Positions 42,969 through 52,149 of a DNA stretch of 64,000 nucleotides are shown piece after piece. The stretch is from assembly GCA_963774075.1 (NCBI GenBank), contig CAVZDP010000009.1, positions 62,001-126,000 on the forward strand, given 5' to 3'. Every line of letters begins with the position of its first letter. Positions within the stretch are counted from its first letter, which is position 1. This stretch comes from JBBQNR01 sp963774075 (lineage in GTDB: Bacteria > Actinomycetota > Thermoleophilia > Solirubrobacterales > JBBDJG01). The notes under the pieces are model-generated. The model had not been told where the DNA came from. It made no database searches and saw only the letters and a program-made list of their open reading frames with translations. Position numbers and translations under genes: made by a program.

Positions 42969-45594
42969 ATGGATTCGGTGAACGCACGACGCGGTGGCCG
43001 GGCGCTCGTCTCGGCGTGGCTTTGTTTCGTCGTCCTTGGCCTTCTGGGCCTCGGCGTGCCGGTAGGGCTCGCGCACGACGACCGCGGGGAGCGAGGATCG
43101 CCGAGCCTCCCCACCGACACCATCTCCGCCGGGGGACAGGACGCCTTCGAGCCGCAGGTCGCCTCGGACGAGGAGGGCAACTCGCTCGCGGTCTGGACCC
43201 GCTCGGACGGCAGCAATCTGCGCGTCGAAGCGGCGCTGCGAGACAGTGACTCGAACTACGGCACCCCGGTGCCGCTATCCGAGGCGGGCCGGGACGCGTT
43301 CGAGCCGCAGGTCGCCATGAACGAGGACGGCGACGCTGTCGTCGTCTGGACGAGGCTCGACGGCACGAACGAGCGCGTTCAGGCAACGACCCTGCTCGAG
43401 GACGCCGCCAGCTTCACGGCTGTCGAGACCCTGTCCGAGGCCGGACAGGGAGCGTCGGAGCCGCAGGCGGCGCTCGACCATCGCGGGAACGCACTCGCGA
43501 CGTGGACTCGCTTCGACGGCACGAACCTGCGCGTGCAGGCGTCCTACCGGCCGCACAACGCCTCCTTCGGTCCGCCCGAGCACGCTTTCGGAGGCCGGCC
43601 AAGAAGCCTTCGAGCCGCAGGTCGGCTTCGACCACTTCAGGGGCAACGCGCTCGTCGTGTGGACCCGCTTCGACGGCTCCAACACGCGCGTCCAGTCCTC
43701 GTACCGCCCAGCCGGCGGTGACTTCGAGCCGGTCGAGACGGCCTCCGCGGCCGGCCAGAACGCCTTCGAGCCGCAGGTGGCTCTCGACCACAAGGGCAGC
43801 GCGACCGTGGTGTGGACCCGCTCCGACGGCGCCAACCTGCGCGTGCAGTCGGCGTTTCGCTCGAGGTGGGATGGCTACCTCGCGGTGGAGACTCTCTCCG
43901 AGGCCGGCCAGGATGGCTTCGAGCCCCAGGTGGCGGTCGACCGCCGCGGCAACGCCACGGTCGTCTGGACCCGCTTCGACGGCTCGCACGAGCGCATCCA
44001 GTCGTCGTTCCGGCCCTACTTCAGCGGCTTCGAGGCCGCGGAGACGATCTCGCTGGCGGGTCAGGGCGCATCGGGGCCACAGGTCGCTGTAGACCACAGC
44101 GGCAACGCGATCGCGGTGTGGACTCGCTCTGACGGGGCGAAGCTGCGAGTGCAGTCGGCCTACCGCAGTAAGTGGCGGAGCTTCAGGGCACCGGAGACGC
44201 TCTCCGACGCGGGCCAGGACGCGTTCGAGCCGCAGGTGACGCTCGACGGCCAAGGCGACGCGATCGCGGTGTGGACGCGCTTCGACGGAACCAACACGCG
44301 CATCCAGGCCGGCTTCCGCCCGCGCGGCTTCTTCTTCGGCGGCGCGCAAACCCTCTCGCCCGAGACGATCCCGGCCTCTGAGCCGCAGGTGGCTGCAGAC
44401 GAGGAAGGCAACGCGATCGCGGTCTGGACCGCGCTCGTCGGCGGGAACCTGCGGGTGCAGGCCGCCTTCAAGCCGGACGACGAGAACTTTGGAGAGGCGG
44501 AGACCATCTCGCCGGCCGGCTCCGACGCCTTCCAGCCGCAGGTCGGGCTCGACGGCGACGGCGATGCCGTGGTTGTGTACACGCGCTTCAACGGATCCAA
44601 CACGATCATCGAGGCAGCGCTGCGTCCCGAGCACGACGGCTTCGGTCCGGCGCAGCCGCTGTCCGGCGCCGGTCAGGATGCGTTCGAGCCGCAGGTTGCC
44701 GTGGATCGCAAGGGCGACGCGGCAGCGGTCTGGACTCGCAACGACGGCTCCAAGCTGCGGGTGGAAGGAGCGTTCAAGTCGAGATGGTCGAACGACTTCG
44801 GCAGCGCCGAGACGCTGTCGGAGGCCGGCCAGGACGCCTTCGAGCCGCAGATAGCGATCGACGGCAGCGGCAACGCTCTCGCCGTGTGGACTCGGTTCGA
44901 TGGGACGAACGAGCGCATCCAGGCGTCGTACCGGCCACGCTGGGACGAGTTCGAAGCCGCGGAGACGATCTCCGAGGGCGGTCAGGGCGCATCACAGCCA
45001 CAGGTGGCGTTGGACAGCAAGGGCAACGCGCTCGCTGTGTGGACACGTTCCGACGGTTCGAACCTGCGCGTGCAGGCCGCCTTCAGGCCGCGGTGGGACG
45101 AGTTCGAAGCTGCCGAGACGGTCTCGGACGGGGGCTCCGACGCGTTCGAGCCGCAGGTTGCGTTCGACCCGGAGCGCCACGCGGTGGCGATCTGGACGCA
45201 GTCCAATGGCACGAACACGCTCATCACTGCCGCCTTCAAGTCGAGGTGGGGCGACTTCAGGACTCCAGAGACGGTCTCCGACGCCGGTCAGGACGCCTTC
45301 GAGCCGCAGCTCACGATCGACCACAAGGGCAACGTGGTTGCGGTGTGGACGCGCTCGGACGGCGCCAATCTGCGCGTGCAATCGGCCTTCAGACCGGCCT
45401 GGCGCGACTTCAAGGCGCCGGACACGATCTCCTCCGAGGGCCAGGACGCGTTCGAGCCGCAGGTGGCGAGCGACGAGGACGGCAACGCGATCGCCGTCTG
45501 GACCCGCTTCGACGGAAGCGTCGAGCGCGTGCAGGCCGACGTTCGCCCGCGTGGCGGCAGCTTCGGAGCGGCAAGCCCGCCCGGCCAGCCGTAG
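42969..45594 (+). pseudogene. Secreted protein with 16 tandem ~50-residue repeats, disrupted by a +1 frameshift near 43581
   Basis: The ATG at 42969 has an AGGGGG ribosome-binding site and a signal sequence (VLGLLGLGVPVGLAHD). Sixteen repeats follow, with consensus GQDAFEPQVA-D--GNA-AVWTR-DG-N-RVQ. Repeats 1 to mid-3 are in the first frame; from GAG-CACG at 43579 the reading continues in another frame to 45594. Deleting one C at about 43581 restores ETLSEAGQEAFEPQV exactly. Without the shift the product would be about 875 aa. The repeat resembles a beta-propeller blade and could form one or two propellers. Either a real frameshifted gene or a sequencing error; the rest is intact. Confidence 0.82.
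43119..45590 (+). repeat. Sixteen tandem ~150-bp coding repeats
   Basis: Direct repeats of roughly 147-156 bp encoding the blade-like module (FEPQVA...VWTR-DG...VQ). Repeats 12 and 13 share the RPRWDEFEAAET segment and are closest, suggesting recent duplication. The array occupies nearly the whole mature protein. Confidence 0.85.
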
Positions 45595-45682
45595 AGGCCA
45601 GCCTTACGGAGCACCGGGGCTCGCGGAAGTGAGCCCCGGTGCCCGCGCGAACGAGTCTCGTATATATAGATTTCCCGCCTTC

Positions 45683-46111
45683 GTGGCCAGGGCGATCGAG
45701 GCAGAGGCGCTGGTGGGAGCTCCTCCCGAGCGGGTGTACGAGTTCCTGAGCCGGCTCGACAACCACTGGGCGTTGACCGGGGCGCAGGTCGCGCGCTTGG
45801 ACTCCGACGACAACTCGTCGCTCGTGCACATGAGAGGTCCGCTCGGCGTCCGGCGCACGGCTCGCACGCGCGTGGTCGAGATGGTGCCCCCGGCGCTGAT
45901 GGTCGGGCGCGCCGAGACCGGGTCCGGTGCGGTCGGCATCGTGCGCTGGTCGCTGGCGCCAGACGGGGGCGAGGGGACGCGCGTCCGGCTCTCGGCGACG
46001 GTGGAGTCCGCGCATGCCCGAGACAGGCTGGTGCTCGCTCTTGGCGGCCGAGCCTGGCTTCGACGCTGCTTCATGCACGCGCTGGTGCAGCTCGGCTCCC
46101 GCCTCGATTAG
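45683..46111 (+). CDS. SRPBCC (polyketide cyclase/START-like) protein
   Basis: 142 aa. The opening AIEAEALVGAPPERVYEFLSRLDNHW is the standard SRPBCC/Bet v1-like start, followed by beta-strands (RVVEMVPPALMVGRAE, GTRVRLSATVESAH) and a C-terminal helix. It binds hydrophobic ligands; the partner is unknown. GTG start chosen at the beginning of the fold. An AT-rich TATATATAGATTT lies 10-20 bases upstream and may be part of the promoter. Confidence 0.78.
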   Translation: MARAIEAEALVGAPPERVYEFLSRLDNHWALTGAQVARLDSDDNSSLVHMRGPLGVRRTARTRVVEMVPPALMVGRAETGSGAVGIVRWSLAPDGGEGTRVRLSATVESAHARDRLVLALGGRAWLRRCFMHALVQLGSRLD

Positions 46112-46131
46112 CGGGCTATCAGGCTAGGGCT

Positions 46132-46158
46132 CCGGCGAGCGAGAGCGAGCCGGCTCAT
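46132..46158. terminator. Possible bidirectional hairpin between convergent genes
   Basis: CCGGC and GCCGG arms enclose a GAGCGAGAGCGA loop between the SRPBCC and YbdK stops. The stem is GC-rich without a T-tract, so it is weak evidence for termination. Confidence 0.3.
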
Positions 46159-46164
46159 ATTCGT

Positions 46165-47265
46165 TCAGCGAATCCTTTCCAGCGTCAAGGGCGTGGCCGT
46201 CTCTTCGACGAGGTATCCGAGCAGGCCGTCCATGCCGGCGCGGCCGTGCTGCGCGCGCTGGCGAGCCGCCCCGCAGCCCTCCCGCAGGATTCGCTCGATG
46301 CCCTCGAGCGCCCCCTCGGATCCGAGCTCGCGGGCATGCGGCCCGGCGGCGGCCAGCGCTCGGGCTGCGACGTCGCGTAGCGGTCGCATCTCGTCGCCGT
46401 CGAATACACCCGTGTCGAGGCCGTCGCGGCTGGCCGCGAAGCTCGACTGGGCTATCACCTCCCCCGCAAGCGGGCGACGTGGGGGCAACTCCGCCTCGTG
46501 GCGCGCGAGCGCCTGGACGAGAGCGGCGAGGCCGGCAACGCGGTCGAGCGAGTACTGCGAGTCCATCTCACGCACTTCAACCGTGCCGAGCCGAGGGTGG
46601 AGGCGTACGTCCCACCATACGAACGTGTAGTCGTCGTGGTCTCCGGCCTTCGCCACCGCGTCGACCGTCTCGGCGTAGTGGTCGAAGCTCTCGAAGGCGC
46701 GGGGCACTCCGCGACTCGGGAACGCACGCACGAGCGAGAAGCGCGAGCTGGCGAGCCCGGAGTCCATGCCGAACCACCAGGGCGAGCTGGCGCTCAGCCC
46801 CTGCAGCAGGGGCAGGTGCTCGCGCAGGCCGTTGAAGGCGCGCACCGCGGTGTCGGGATCGGGCATGCCGACGTGGACATGAAGCGCGCATTCGGGCGTG
46901 CGAGCGAAGAGGCCGCGCATCTTGCGCTTGGCGCGGCGGTAGCGCTCGGCGTCGACGAGCCGTACGTCGCCGAGCGGCGCGGTCGGGTGTACGCCGGCGC
47001 CCAGCAGCGTGGCGCCTGCACCTCCGGCGCGCTCGCGCAGCCGCGCCAGCTGCGCAGTCGCCTCGGCGGCGTCGCGGCAGGGCGACGATCGCAGCTCGAG
47101 CTCGCAGGCGTAGGCCTCGTAGCCGACCTCCTCGTCCGCGGCAGCCATGGCGGGCACTACGTTCTCTGCAGTGTGCGAGAGCCGGCGGGTGGCGGGGTCG
47201 ACCAGGAAGAGCTCCTCCTCGATGCCGACCGAGAACGGCGAGCCTGTCCCGAACGCGTGCCGCAT
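46165..47265 (-). CDS. YbdK-family carboxylate-amine ligase (glutamate-cysteine ligase type 2)
   Basis: 366 aa. GCS2/YbdK fold: FSVGIEEELFLVD with the conserved metal-binding Glu residues, ECALHVHVGMPD, SSPWWFGMDSGLASSR and TVEVREMDSQ. The family shows weak glutamate-cysteine ligase activity in E. coli; the actinobacterial role is uncertain. The start ATG shares one base with the stop of the upstream FAD dehydrogenase gene (TGATG), so both are likely expressed together. Confidence 0.86.
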   Translation of the reverse strand: MRHAFGTGSPFSVGIEEELFLVDPATRRLSHTAENVVPAMAAADEEVGYEAYACELELRSSPCRDAAEATAQLARLRERAGGAGATLLGAGVHPTAPLGDVRLVDAERYRRAKRKMRGLFARTPECALHVHVGMPDPDTAVRAFNGLREHLPLLQGLSASSPWWFGMDSGLASSRFSLVRAFPSRGVPRAFESFDHYAETVDAVAKAGDHDDYTFVWWDVRLHPRLGTVEVREMDSQYSLDRVAGLAALVQALARHEAELPPRRPLAGEVIAQSSFAASRDGLDTGVFDGDEMRPLRDVAARALAAAGPHARELGSEGALEGIERILREGCGAARQRAQHGRAGMDGLLGYLVEETATPLTLERIR

Positions 47266-48326
47266 CAGCTCTCGAGCGCCGAGCGGGCGGCGATCCTGCC
47301 AAGCACGAGGGCGGAGGCGAGTCCGCTGGAGTAGCCGCCGGCCGCGATGCCGCCGGCGTCAGCGCCGCAGGCGAAGACGCGCTCCGCCGCCTGGGCGCGA
47401 TCGTCTACGCGCAGGCCCCCGAGCGTTGTGGTGATGCCGGCCACGACCTCCACCGTAAGCGATCGCCGCCCGCGCTCGACTGCCGCGCCGGCTCGCCGCG
47501 CGGCCTCCACCATCTCCGCCACCGTACGGTCGCGCACCTTTCGTCCCAGCGCCTCCTCCGAGACTGTGTAGCGGGCGCGTGCACGCGGCTGGCGGGCGGT
47601 CCATTGGACCACGTCTATCTCCGACCAGGTGGAGGTCGCAAAGCGCTCGCCCGACGCGTTGGTCACGGTCGCGTGCCGCGCGTAGAGCTGCGCGAGCGAG
47701 ACGAAGTCGCGCTCGCCTACCCGGGCGGGAGGGGCGGGCATGTTGCGACCGTAGAACTCGTCCATGCCCGCGCTTTCGCTCGCCCCGGCGGCGAGCCCGA
47801 TCCGGAGGCCGTCGCCGCTGCCGCCGGGCGCCGCGCGCAACAACAGCTCACCGGCCGCCGGCGTGATGTGGCGCCGGACGAGCTCCGGGTCCGCCTGGAA
47901 GCCGCCGGTCGCGAGGATCACGGGGGTTCCGTCCCGAGGCCGCTCGCGGAGCGGCTCCTCGAGCGCGACGGGACCGGCGGCGCGAGCCAGCGCAGCGGCG
48001 AGCCCCGCAGGCTCGAAGCGCAGGCCCTTCGTGAGCGGGTTGCCGGTGGAGCGGTCCACGACCGGCGCACCCAGCGACTCGAGCCAGCGGAGGTCGTCGT
48101 CCAGGCGCTCGTGCACGAGCTGCTGCAGGGCACGATCGCCGCGCGAGCACTCCGCGTGGAAGCGCTCGAGGTCGCGATGACGCCATACGACACCGCTGGA
48201 GAGGAGCATAGAGCCGCCCACGCGCGACTGCTTCTCGCACAGGTGCACCGCGGCGCCGAGCGCCCGCGCCTCGGCGGCCGCCACGAGCCCGGCCATTCCC
48301 GCCCCTGCGACGACGACGTCCGGCAC
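47265..48326 (-). CDS. FAD-binding dehydrogenase (fumarate reductase/ketosteroid dehydrogenase-like)
   Basis: 353 aa. FAD Rossmann motif VVVAGAGMAGLVAAAEA, ATGGFQADPELVRRHI, and C-terminal VFACGADAGGIAAGGYSSGLASALVLGR. This is the flavoprotein family that includes succinate dehydrogenase/fumarate reductase flavoproteins and 3-ketosteroid 1-dehydrogenases, though at 353 aa it is shorter than those (about 450-560), so part of the capping domain is reduced. The substrate is unknown. It precedes the YbdK gene with a one-base overlap. Confidence 0.8.
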   Translation of the reverse strand: MPDVVVAGAGMAGLVAAAEARALGAAVHLCEKQSRVGGSMLLSSGVVWRHRDLERFHAECSRGDRALQQLVHERLDDDLRWLESLGAPVVDRSTGNPLTKGLRFEPAGLAAALARAAGPVALEEPLRERPRDGTPVILATGGFQADPELVRRHITPAAGELLLRAAPGGSGDGLRIGLAAGASESAGMDEFYGRNMPAPPARVGERDFVSLAQLYARHATVTNASGERFATSTWSEIDVVQWTARQPRARARYTVSEEALGRKVRDRTVAEMVEAARRAGAAVERGRRSLTVEVVAGITTTLGGLRVDDRAQAAERVFACGADAGGIAAGGYSSGLASALVLGRIAARSALES

Positions 48327-48336
48327 AACGGATACC

Positions 48337-48395
48337 TATCTAGCCGCCTTCGGCGGACACCTAAAGTCCAGTGAGGCTCGCTTGAGCTCGCCTCT
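48337..48395 (-). ncRNA. Dispersed structured element, copy 2
   Basis: Read on the minus strand: a hairpin GGC-GA-GC-TCAA-GC-GA-GCC (possible tandem G-A pairs), then a 34-nt core (48370 down to 48337) identical to copy 1 except for the compensating C and G in CCGCC-GAA-GGCGG. It sits downstream of the VOC gene and immediately before the start of the FAD dehydrogenase gene. In both copies the element follows the gene transcribed in the same direction. Confidence 0.55.
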
Positions 48396-48404
48396 CCTCC
48401 TCCA

Positions 48405-49106
48405 TTAGACGAGCGAAAAGGTCGGCTTGTGCTCGACGTACTCGATCTTGATGCCGTCAGGACCCCACACGAACACCGCGTAGGTGTTGGCCGCGTCTCG
48501 CACCTCGGCGACCTCGATGCCCTCGGCCCGCGCCCATTCGAGCCAGCGCTCTCCGGAGTCGACGAGCAGCGCCAGATGGTTTAGCAGCGGCGCCTCGGAC
48601 TCCGCGGGGGGGCCCGCCTCGAGGCGCACGTGCTTGTCGCCCACCCTCAGCAGCTCGCCCTTTCGGGCGAAGCCCAACTTCACCAGGGCCTTGGACGTGG
48701 GGCCGGGGTCGGGCACGCGCAGAACGAGGTGATCGAGGTCGTAGTCCAGGCCCTGGTCGCGGGCGCACAGGCCCAGCCCGAGCCGCTCGGGACCCTCGAA
48801 GTGGGCGAGGTCCTTCTGGGGGCGCGACACTTCGAGCTCGACTGGCAGCGCCGCGAGCGCCGCCTCCAGGTCGGCAACGCGCAGCACGACGCGCGCGAGC
48901 GGCCCCGGCTCACGTGGTCCCTCGGCGGCGAACAGGGTCAGCTTGCCCCGGCGGGCGTCCGCGCCGACCAGCGTGAAGTCGTCGGTCCGCTCGATCTCGT
49001 GCATGCCGAGGTGCTCGCACGCGAACGCGGACAGCGCGTCGCGGTCGGAGACCCAGAGGGCGACGTGATCCAGTGCCTGGGGCGCCGCCCCTGTTCCGGT
49101 CTCCAT
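48405..49106 (-). CDS. Two-domain VOC (glyoxalase-like) protein
   Basis: 233 aa. Two VOC modules, the first at about 10-125 (ALDHVALWVSDRDALSAFACEHLGM) and the second at about 128-233 (LDHLVLRVPDPGPTSKALVKLGF, ending VFVWGPDGIKIEYVEHKP). This resembles ring-cleavage dioxygenase or glyoxalase architectures. The metal-site His and Glu residues appear kept (DHVALWV, LDHLVLRV, KIEYVE). The substrate is unknown. ATG at 49106 chosen at the domain start. Confidence 0.82.
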   Translation of the reverse strand: METGTGAAPQALDHVALWVSDRDALSAFACEHLGMHEIERTDDFTLVGADARRGKLTLFAAEGPREPGPLARVVLRVADLEAALAALPVELEVSRPQKDLAHFEGPERLGLGLCARDQGLDYDLDHLVLRVPDPGPTSKALVKLGFARKGELLRVGDKHVRLEAGPPAESEAPLLNHLALLVDSGERWLEWARAEGIEVAEVRDAANTYAVFVWGPDGIKIEYVEHKPTFSLV

Positions 49107-49116
49107 CGTTACCAAT

Positions 49117-50034
49117 CTACCGTGAGCGGCTGCTCCCGCTCCGTGAGCCGCGGCCGGAGCGAGCGCCGGAGCGACTCGATGCCGAGGATCGCGATGCGGT
49201 CGAGCGACGCGTCGTGCCGCGGCTCGCCGACGCGCGTGAGCGAGACGAGGACGCCGTGGCTCGGCGACCGCTCGCCCGCGCGCTGCTCGCCCGCTTCCGG
49301 CTTGCACCCGCGCGGCTCGAGGTGGCACGACCGCGCGTGCTGGTCGTCTTCCGCGAGCCGGTCGTCTTCCGTGAGCTGCCGGTACCGCGCGAGTTACGCG
49401 AGGAAGACGCGGATTTCGTCGACCGTGGCGCCCGGCTGCTCGAGCCGGTGCGGCGGCGCCTCGCTGCGCCGTTGCGCTCGGCCGGGGGGATCTCGGCCTT
49501 GACGACCTCCTTCGTGAGGGTCGGAATCAGCTTCTCGAGGAACGAGGACATGCGCTCCTCCTGGCGCCGGATCGAGCGGGCCAGCCGCGCGGTGTCGCGG
49601 TCGCCGACGGTGTCGGCGAGAGTCTCGATCGCGGTGTAGTTGGCGATCTCCTCCGCTTCGTCCTGGTACTCGGTCTTGGCGTTCTTGAGCTGCCGCTCCT
49701 CTTCGCCCGTCCCACGGACCGCGTGTAGCGGGCCCTGTGCCAGCGCCGCTCCGCGTTGGGCCACTTCCTGGACCTTCGAAGCCGCTCCAGCCACCACGTC
49801 GGGGCCCGGGAGCGAGACCGGCTCGGCGCTGCCGCCCAGCTGCTTGATGCGCCGCTTGACCTCTTTGGCATGCGAGCGCGTCTCTCTCAGGTGCTCCTGG
49901 AGCCGCTTGCGGTACGTGGGGCGGGTGGCCATCTCTATGTGCGCCTCGAGGGCGGTTTCGAGCTGCCGCTCTTTCCCGTAGGCCTCGTTCAGGTACTGCA
50001 CCAACTTGGCTTCGCGGATCTTCAACTCCGCCAT
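49117..50034 (-). CDS. DUF892 (YciF-type ferritin-like) protein with long basic Ser/Arg tail
   Basis: 305 aa. Residues 1-160 are a DUF892 four-helix bundle: LVQYLNEAYGKERQLETALEAHIEMATRPTYRKRLQEHLRET, EYQDEAEEIANYTAIETLADTVGD. DUF892 proteins are stress-linked ferritin-like proteins of unclear chemistry. Residues about 195-305 are Ser, Arg, Thr and Lys rich and strongly basic, like histone H1-type tails, so DNA or RNA binding is likely (inference). The start has an AGGAGGGA ribosome-binding site. Its stop is 11 bases before the next gene's start on the same strand. Confidence 0.82.
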   Translation of the reverse strand: MAELKIREAKLVQYLNEAYGKERQLETALEAHIEMATRPTYRKRLQEHLRETRSHAKEVKRRIKQLGGSAEPVSLPGPDVVAGAASKVQEVAQRGAALAQGPLHAVRGTGEEERQLKNAKTEYQDEAEEIANYTAIETLADTVGDRDTARLARSIRRQEERMSSFLEKLIPTLTKEVVKAEIPPAERNGAARRRRTGSSSRAPRSTKSASSSRNSRGTGSSRKTTGSRKTTSTRGRATSSRAGASRKRASSARASGRRATASSSRSRASASRGTTRRSTASRSSASSRSGARSGRGSRSGSSRSR

Positions 50035-50271
50035 GTCGTCCCTCCTTCTTCTGGTTCTGTGTCGTCGATGCGCGTCAGGCGGCTGCCTTGGAGCTCGGCA
50101 AGCGCACGAGGCGAGCCCCGGGCGGTTGACGGCAACGCTCGACGGCGCACGCTGCGTTCCTCGCAACGCTTCCCCGCTGCGCCGCAATCGAAACCAAGAG
50201 CTGAGGGCCGTTATCCGTCCAACCGCTCGGGGTACACCGACCGAACGGGCCATGCGGAGCGGAGTGAGCGA

Positions 50272-51216
50272 TTGAGCGCACGAGAGCGAGCGCCTGAGGG
50301 TCCCTCCGATCTGCGGGCCCGCTCCTGGTGGGACGCCGTCAAGAGGACCGGGCGTGGGTTCCGCGAGGACAACCTGACGGACTGGGCCGCCGCGCTCACC
50401 TACTACTCGGTGCTGTCGCTGTTCCCGGCGCTGATCGCCCTGGTCGGAGTGCTCGGCCTCCTCGGGCAGCATCCCGAGACGACGGATGCCCTGCTCGGCA
50501 TCGTCACCGACATCGGCCCCGCCTCCGCGGCCGAGACGTTCCGGGGGCCGATCGAGACAGTGCTCCAGAACAAGGAGGGCGCGGGGATCGCGCTGCTGGT
50601 GGGGTTTGTCGTGGCTATCTGGACGGCGTCCGCCTACGTCGGCGCCTACATGCGGGCCGCCAATGCCATCTACGGAGTCCGCGAAGGGCGTCCATTCTGG
50701 AAGTTGCGCCCGCTTCAAATCGCGGTCACGCTCGTGATGGTGATGATGCTGGCGCTGGTCGGGATGGCGCTCGTGCTGACTGGCCCGCTGGCCGAGGCCG
50801 TCGCCGAGCCGATCGGCCTGGGCGACGCCGCCGTCACCGCTTGGGAGATCGCGAAGTGGCCGGTCCTGCTGGGCGTGGTGATGCTCGCTCTGGCCTTGCT
50901 CTACTACGCGGCGCCGGATGTCCACCAGCCCGCCCTTCGCTGGATCACTCCCGGCGGCGTGGTCGCCGTGGTCCTGTGGCTCGCCGCCTCTGCCGGCTTC
51001 GCGCTCTACGTCGCGAACTTCGGCTCCTACGACAAGACGTACGGGTCTCTCGGCGGGGTGGTCGTTTTCCTGGTCTGGCTCTGGATATCCAACCTTGCGG
51101 TCCTCATCGGCACCGAGATCAACGCCGAGCTGGAGCGAGGGCGCCAGCTCGAAACCGGCAACCCGGACGCCGAGGAGATCCAGTCTCCGCCACGAGAGCA
51201 CGCCGAGAAGCGCTGA
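50272..51216 (+). CDS. YihY/BrkB family membrane protein
   Basis: 314 aa. About six transmembrane helices with the family motif LTDWAAALTYYSVLSLFPALIALVGVLGL near the start and YGSLGGVVVFLVWLWISNLAVLIGTEINAELE near the end. Once misnamed ribonuclease BN; its true function is unknown, with some members linked to envelope or stress functions. TTG start with GGAG upstream. It converges with the sigma factor gene with two bases between stops. Confidence 0.88.
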   Translation: MSARERAPEGPSDLRARSWWDAVKRTGRGFREDNLTDWAAALTYYSVLSLFPALIALVGVLGLLGQHPETTDALLGIVTDIGPASAAETFRGPIETVLQNKEGAGIALLVGFVVAIWTASAYVGAYMRAANAIYGVREGRPFWKLRPLQIAVTLVMVMMLALVGMALVLTGPLAEAVAEPIGLGDAAVTAWEIAKWPVLLGVVMLALALLYYAAPDVHQPALRWITPGGVVAVVLWLAASAGFALYVANFGSYDKTYGSLGGVVVFLVWLWISNLAVLIGTEINAELERGRQLETGNPDAEEIQSPPREHAEKR

Positions 51217-51218
51217 TT

Positions 51219-51947
51219 TTAGGCGGAGCCGACCGCCACGCGCATCTGGTCGAGGGTGCGGCGCAGGAGCCTCGATACCTGCATCTGAGAAACCCCTATC
51301 TGCTCGGCGATCTCGCTCTGGGTGAGTCCTTCGTAGAACCGCAGACGCAGGAGCAGGCGATCTCGCGGGCTGAGCGCCTTCCACGCGGGTGTCACGGCCG
51401 CGGCAGATTCGACCAGGTCGAAGCGGGCATCGCTCGCGCCGAGCTTGTCGGCCCGAGTGTCGACGCCATCCGAGCCTCCAATGTGCTCGTCCAGCGACAC
51501 CGGTTGACCGGCGGCGCGCGCCTCCATCGCCTCCACGACCTGCTCCTCGCTCTTCCCCCAGTGCCGAGCGACCTCCGCCACCGATGGAGAGCGGCCGAGC
51601 CGTACCTGAAGCGCCTCGATCGCCCGATCGACGTCGAGCGCCTGCTCTTGCATGCCGCGCGGCACGTGCGCCGCCCAGGCGTGATCCCTGAAGTGACGCT
51701 TGAGCTCGCCCGCGATCGTGGGCACAGCGAAGGTGGAGAAAGCCGTGCCGCGCGCCGGATCGAAGCGGTCGATCGCTTTCACGAGCCCCACGCAGGCCAC
51801 TTGGACCAGATCCTCGAGCGGCTCGCCGGAGCGCATGTAGCGCCTGGCTAGCCCGCGGGCCAGGGGAAGAAAGCGCTCGACGAGCTCTGATCGCAGGCGC
51901 GAGTCCCTGGAGGTGCTGTACCGAAGCAGGAGCTGACGATCTTCCAC
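51219..51947 (-). CDS. RNA polymerase sigma factor, SigB/SigF/SigG type
   Basis: 242 aa. Region 2 (LPLARGLARRYMRSGEPLEDLVQVACVGLVKAIDRFDPARGTAFSTFAVPTI), region 3 (RGMQEQALDVDRAIEALQVRLGRSPSVAEVARHWG) and region 4 (LSPRDRLLLRLRFYEGLTQSEIAEQIGVSQMQVSRLLRRTLDQMR) are all present. This is the general-stress/sporulation-type sigma-70 group of Gram-positives. It is probably controlled by anti-sigma and anti-anti-sigma partners; an RsbW-like ATPase lies 2 kb away. GTG start chosen just before region 2. Confidence 0.9.
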   Translation of the reverse strand: MEDRQLLLRYSTSRDSRLRSELVERFLPLARGLARRYMRSGEPLEDLVQVACVGLVKAIDRFDPARGTAFSTFAVPTIAGELKRHFRDHAWAAHVPRGMQEQALDVDRAIEALQVRLGRSPSVAEVARHWGKSEEQVVEAMEARAAGQPVSLDEHIGGSDGVDTRADKLGASDARFDLVESAAAVTPAWKALSPRDRLLLRLRFYEGLTQSEIAEQIGVSQMQVSRLLRRTLDQMRVAVGSA

Positions 51948-52149
51948 AGTGCGGCTGGCTCGCGGGCCGTTTATTGAGCCTGGTCGCCGCCCGCCTCTCT
52001 TATACCAGAGGCCCAGCCTCGTGTTGATTGGCGTTAATCTTGGCGAGCCGCTCGCGTGACCTCCTCGGGGTGACGCTGCGGAGCAGCAGGAGGAGTGGGG
52101 ACGGCCTCCGGACGCCACCGGTGGCCCTTCACAGTCGAGGCGCGTCAGC

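Noticed and set aside
49117..51384. A 755-residue minus-strand reading frame
   Set aside because: Only the part from 50034 downward has a protein-like composition (DUF892). The upstream part is antisense to YihY, which has clear membrane helices on the plus strand.
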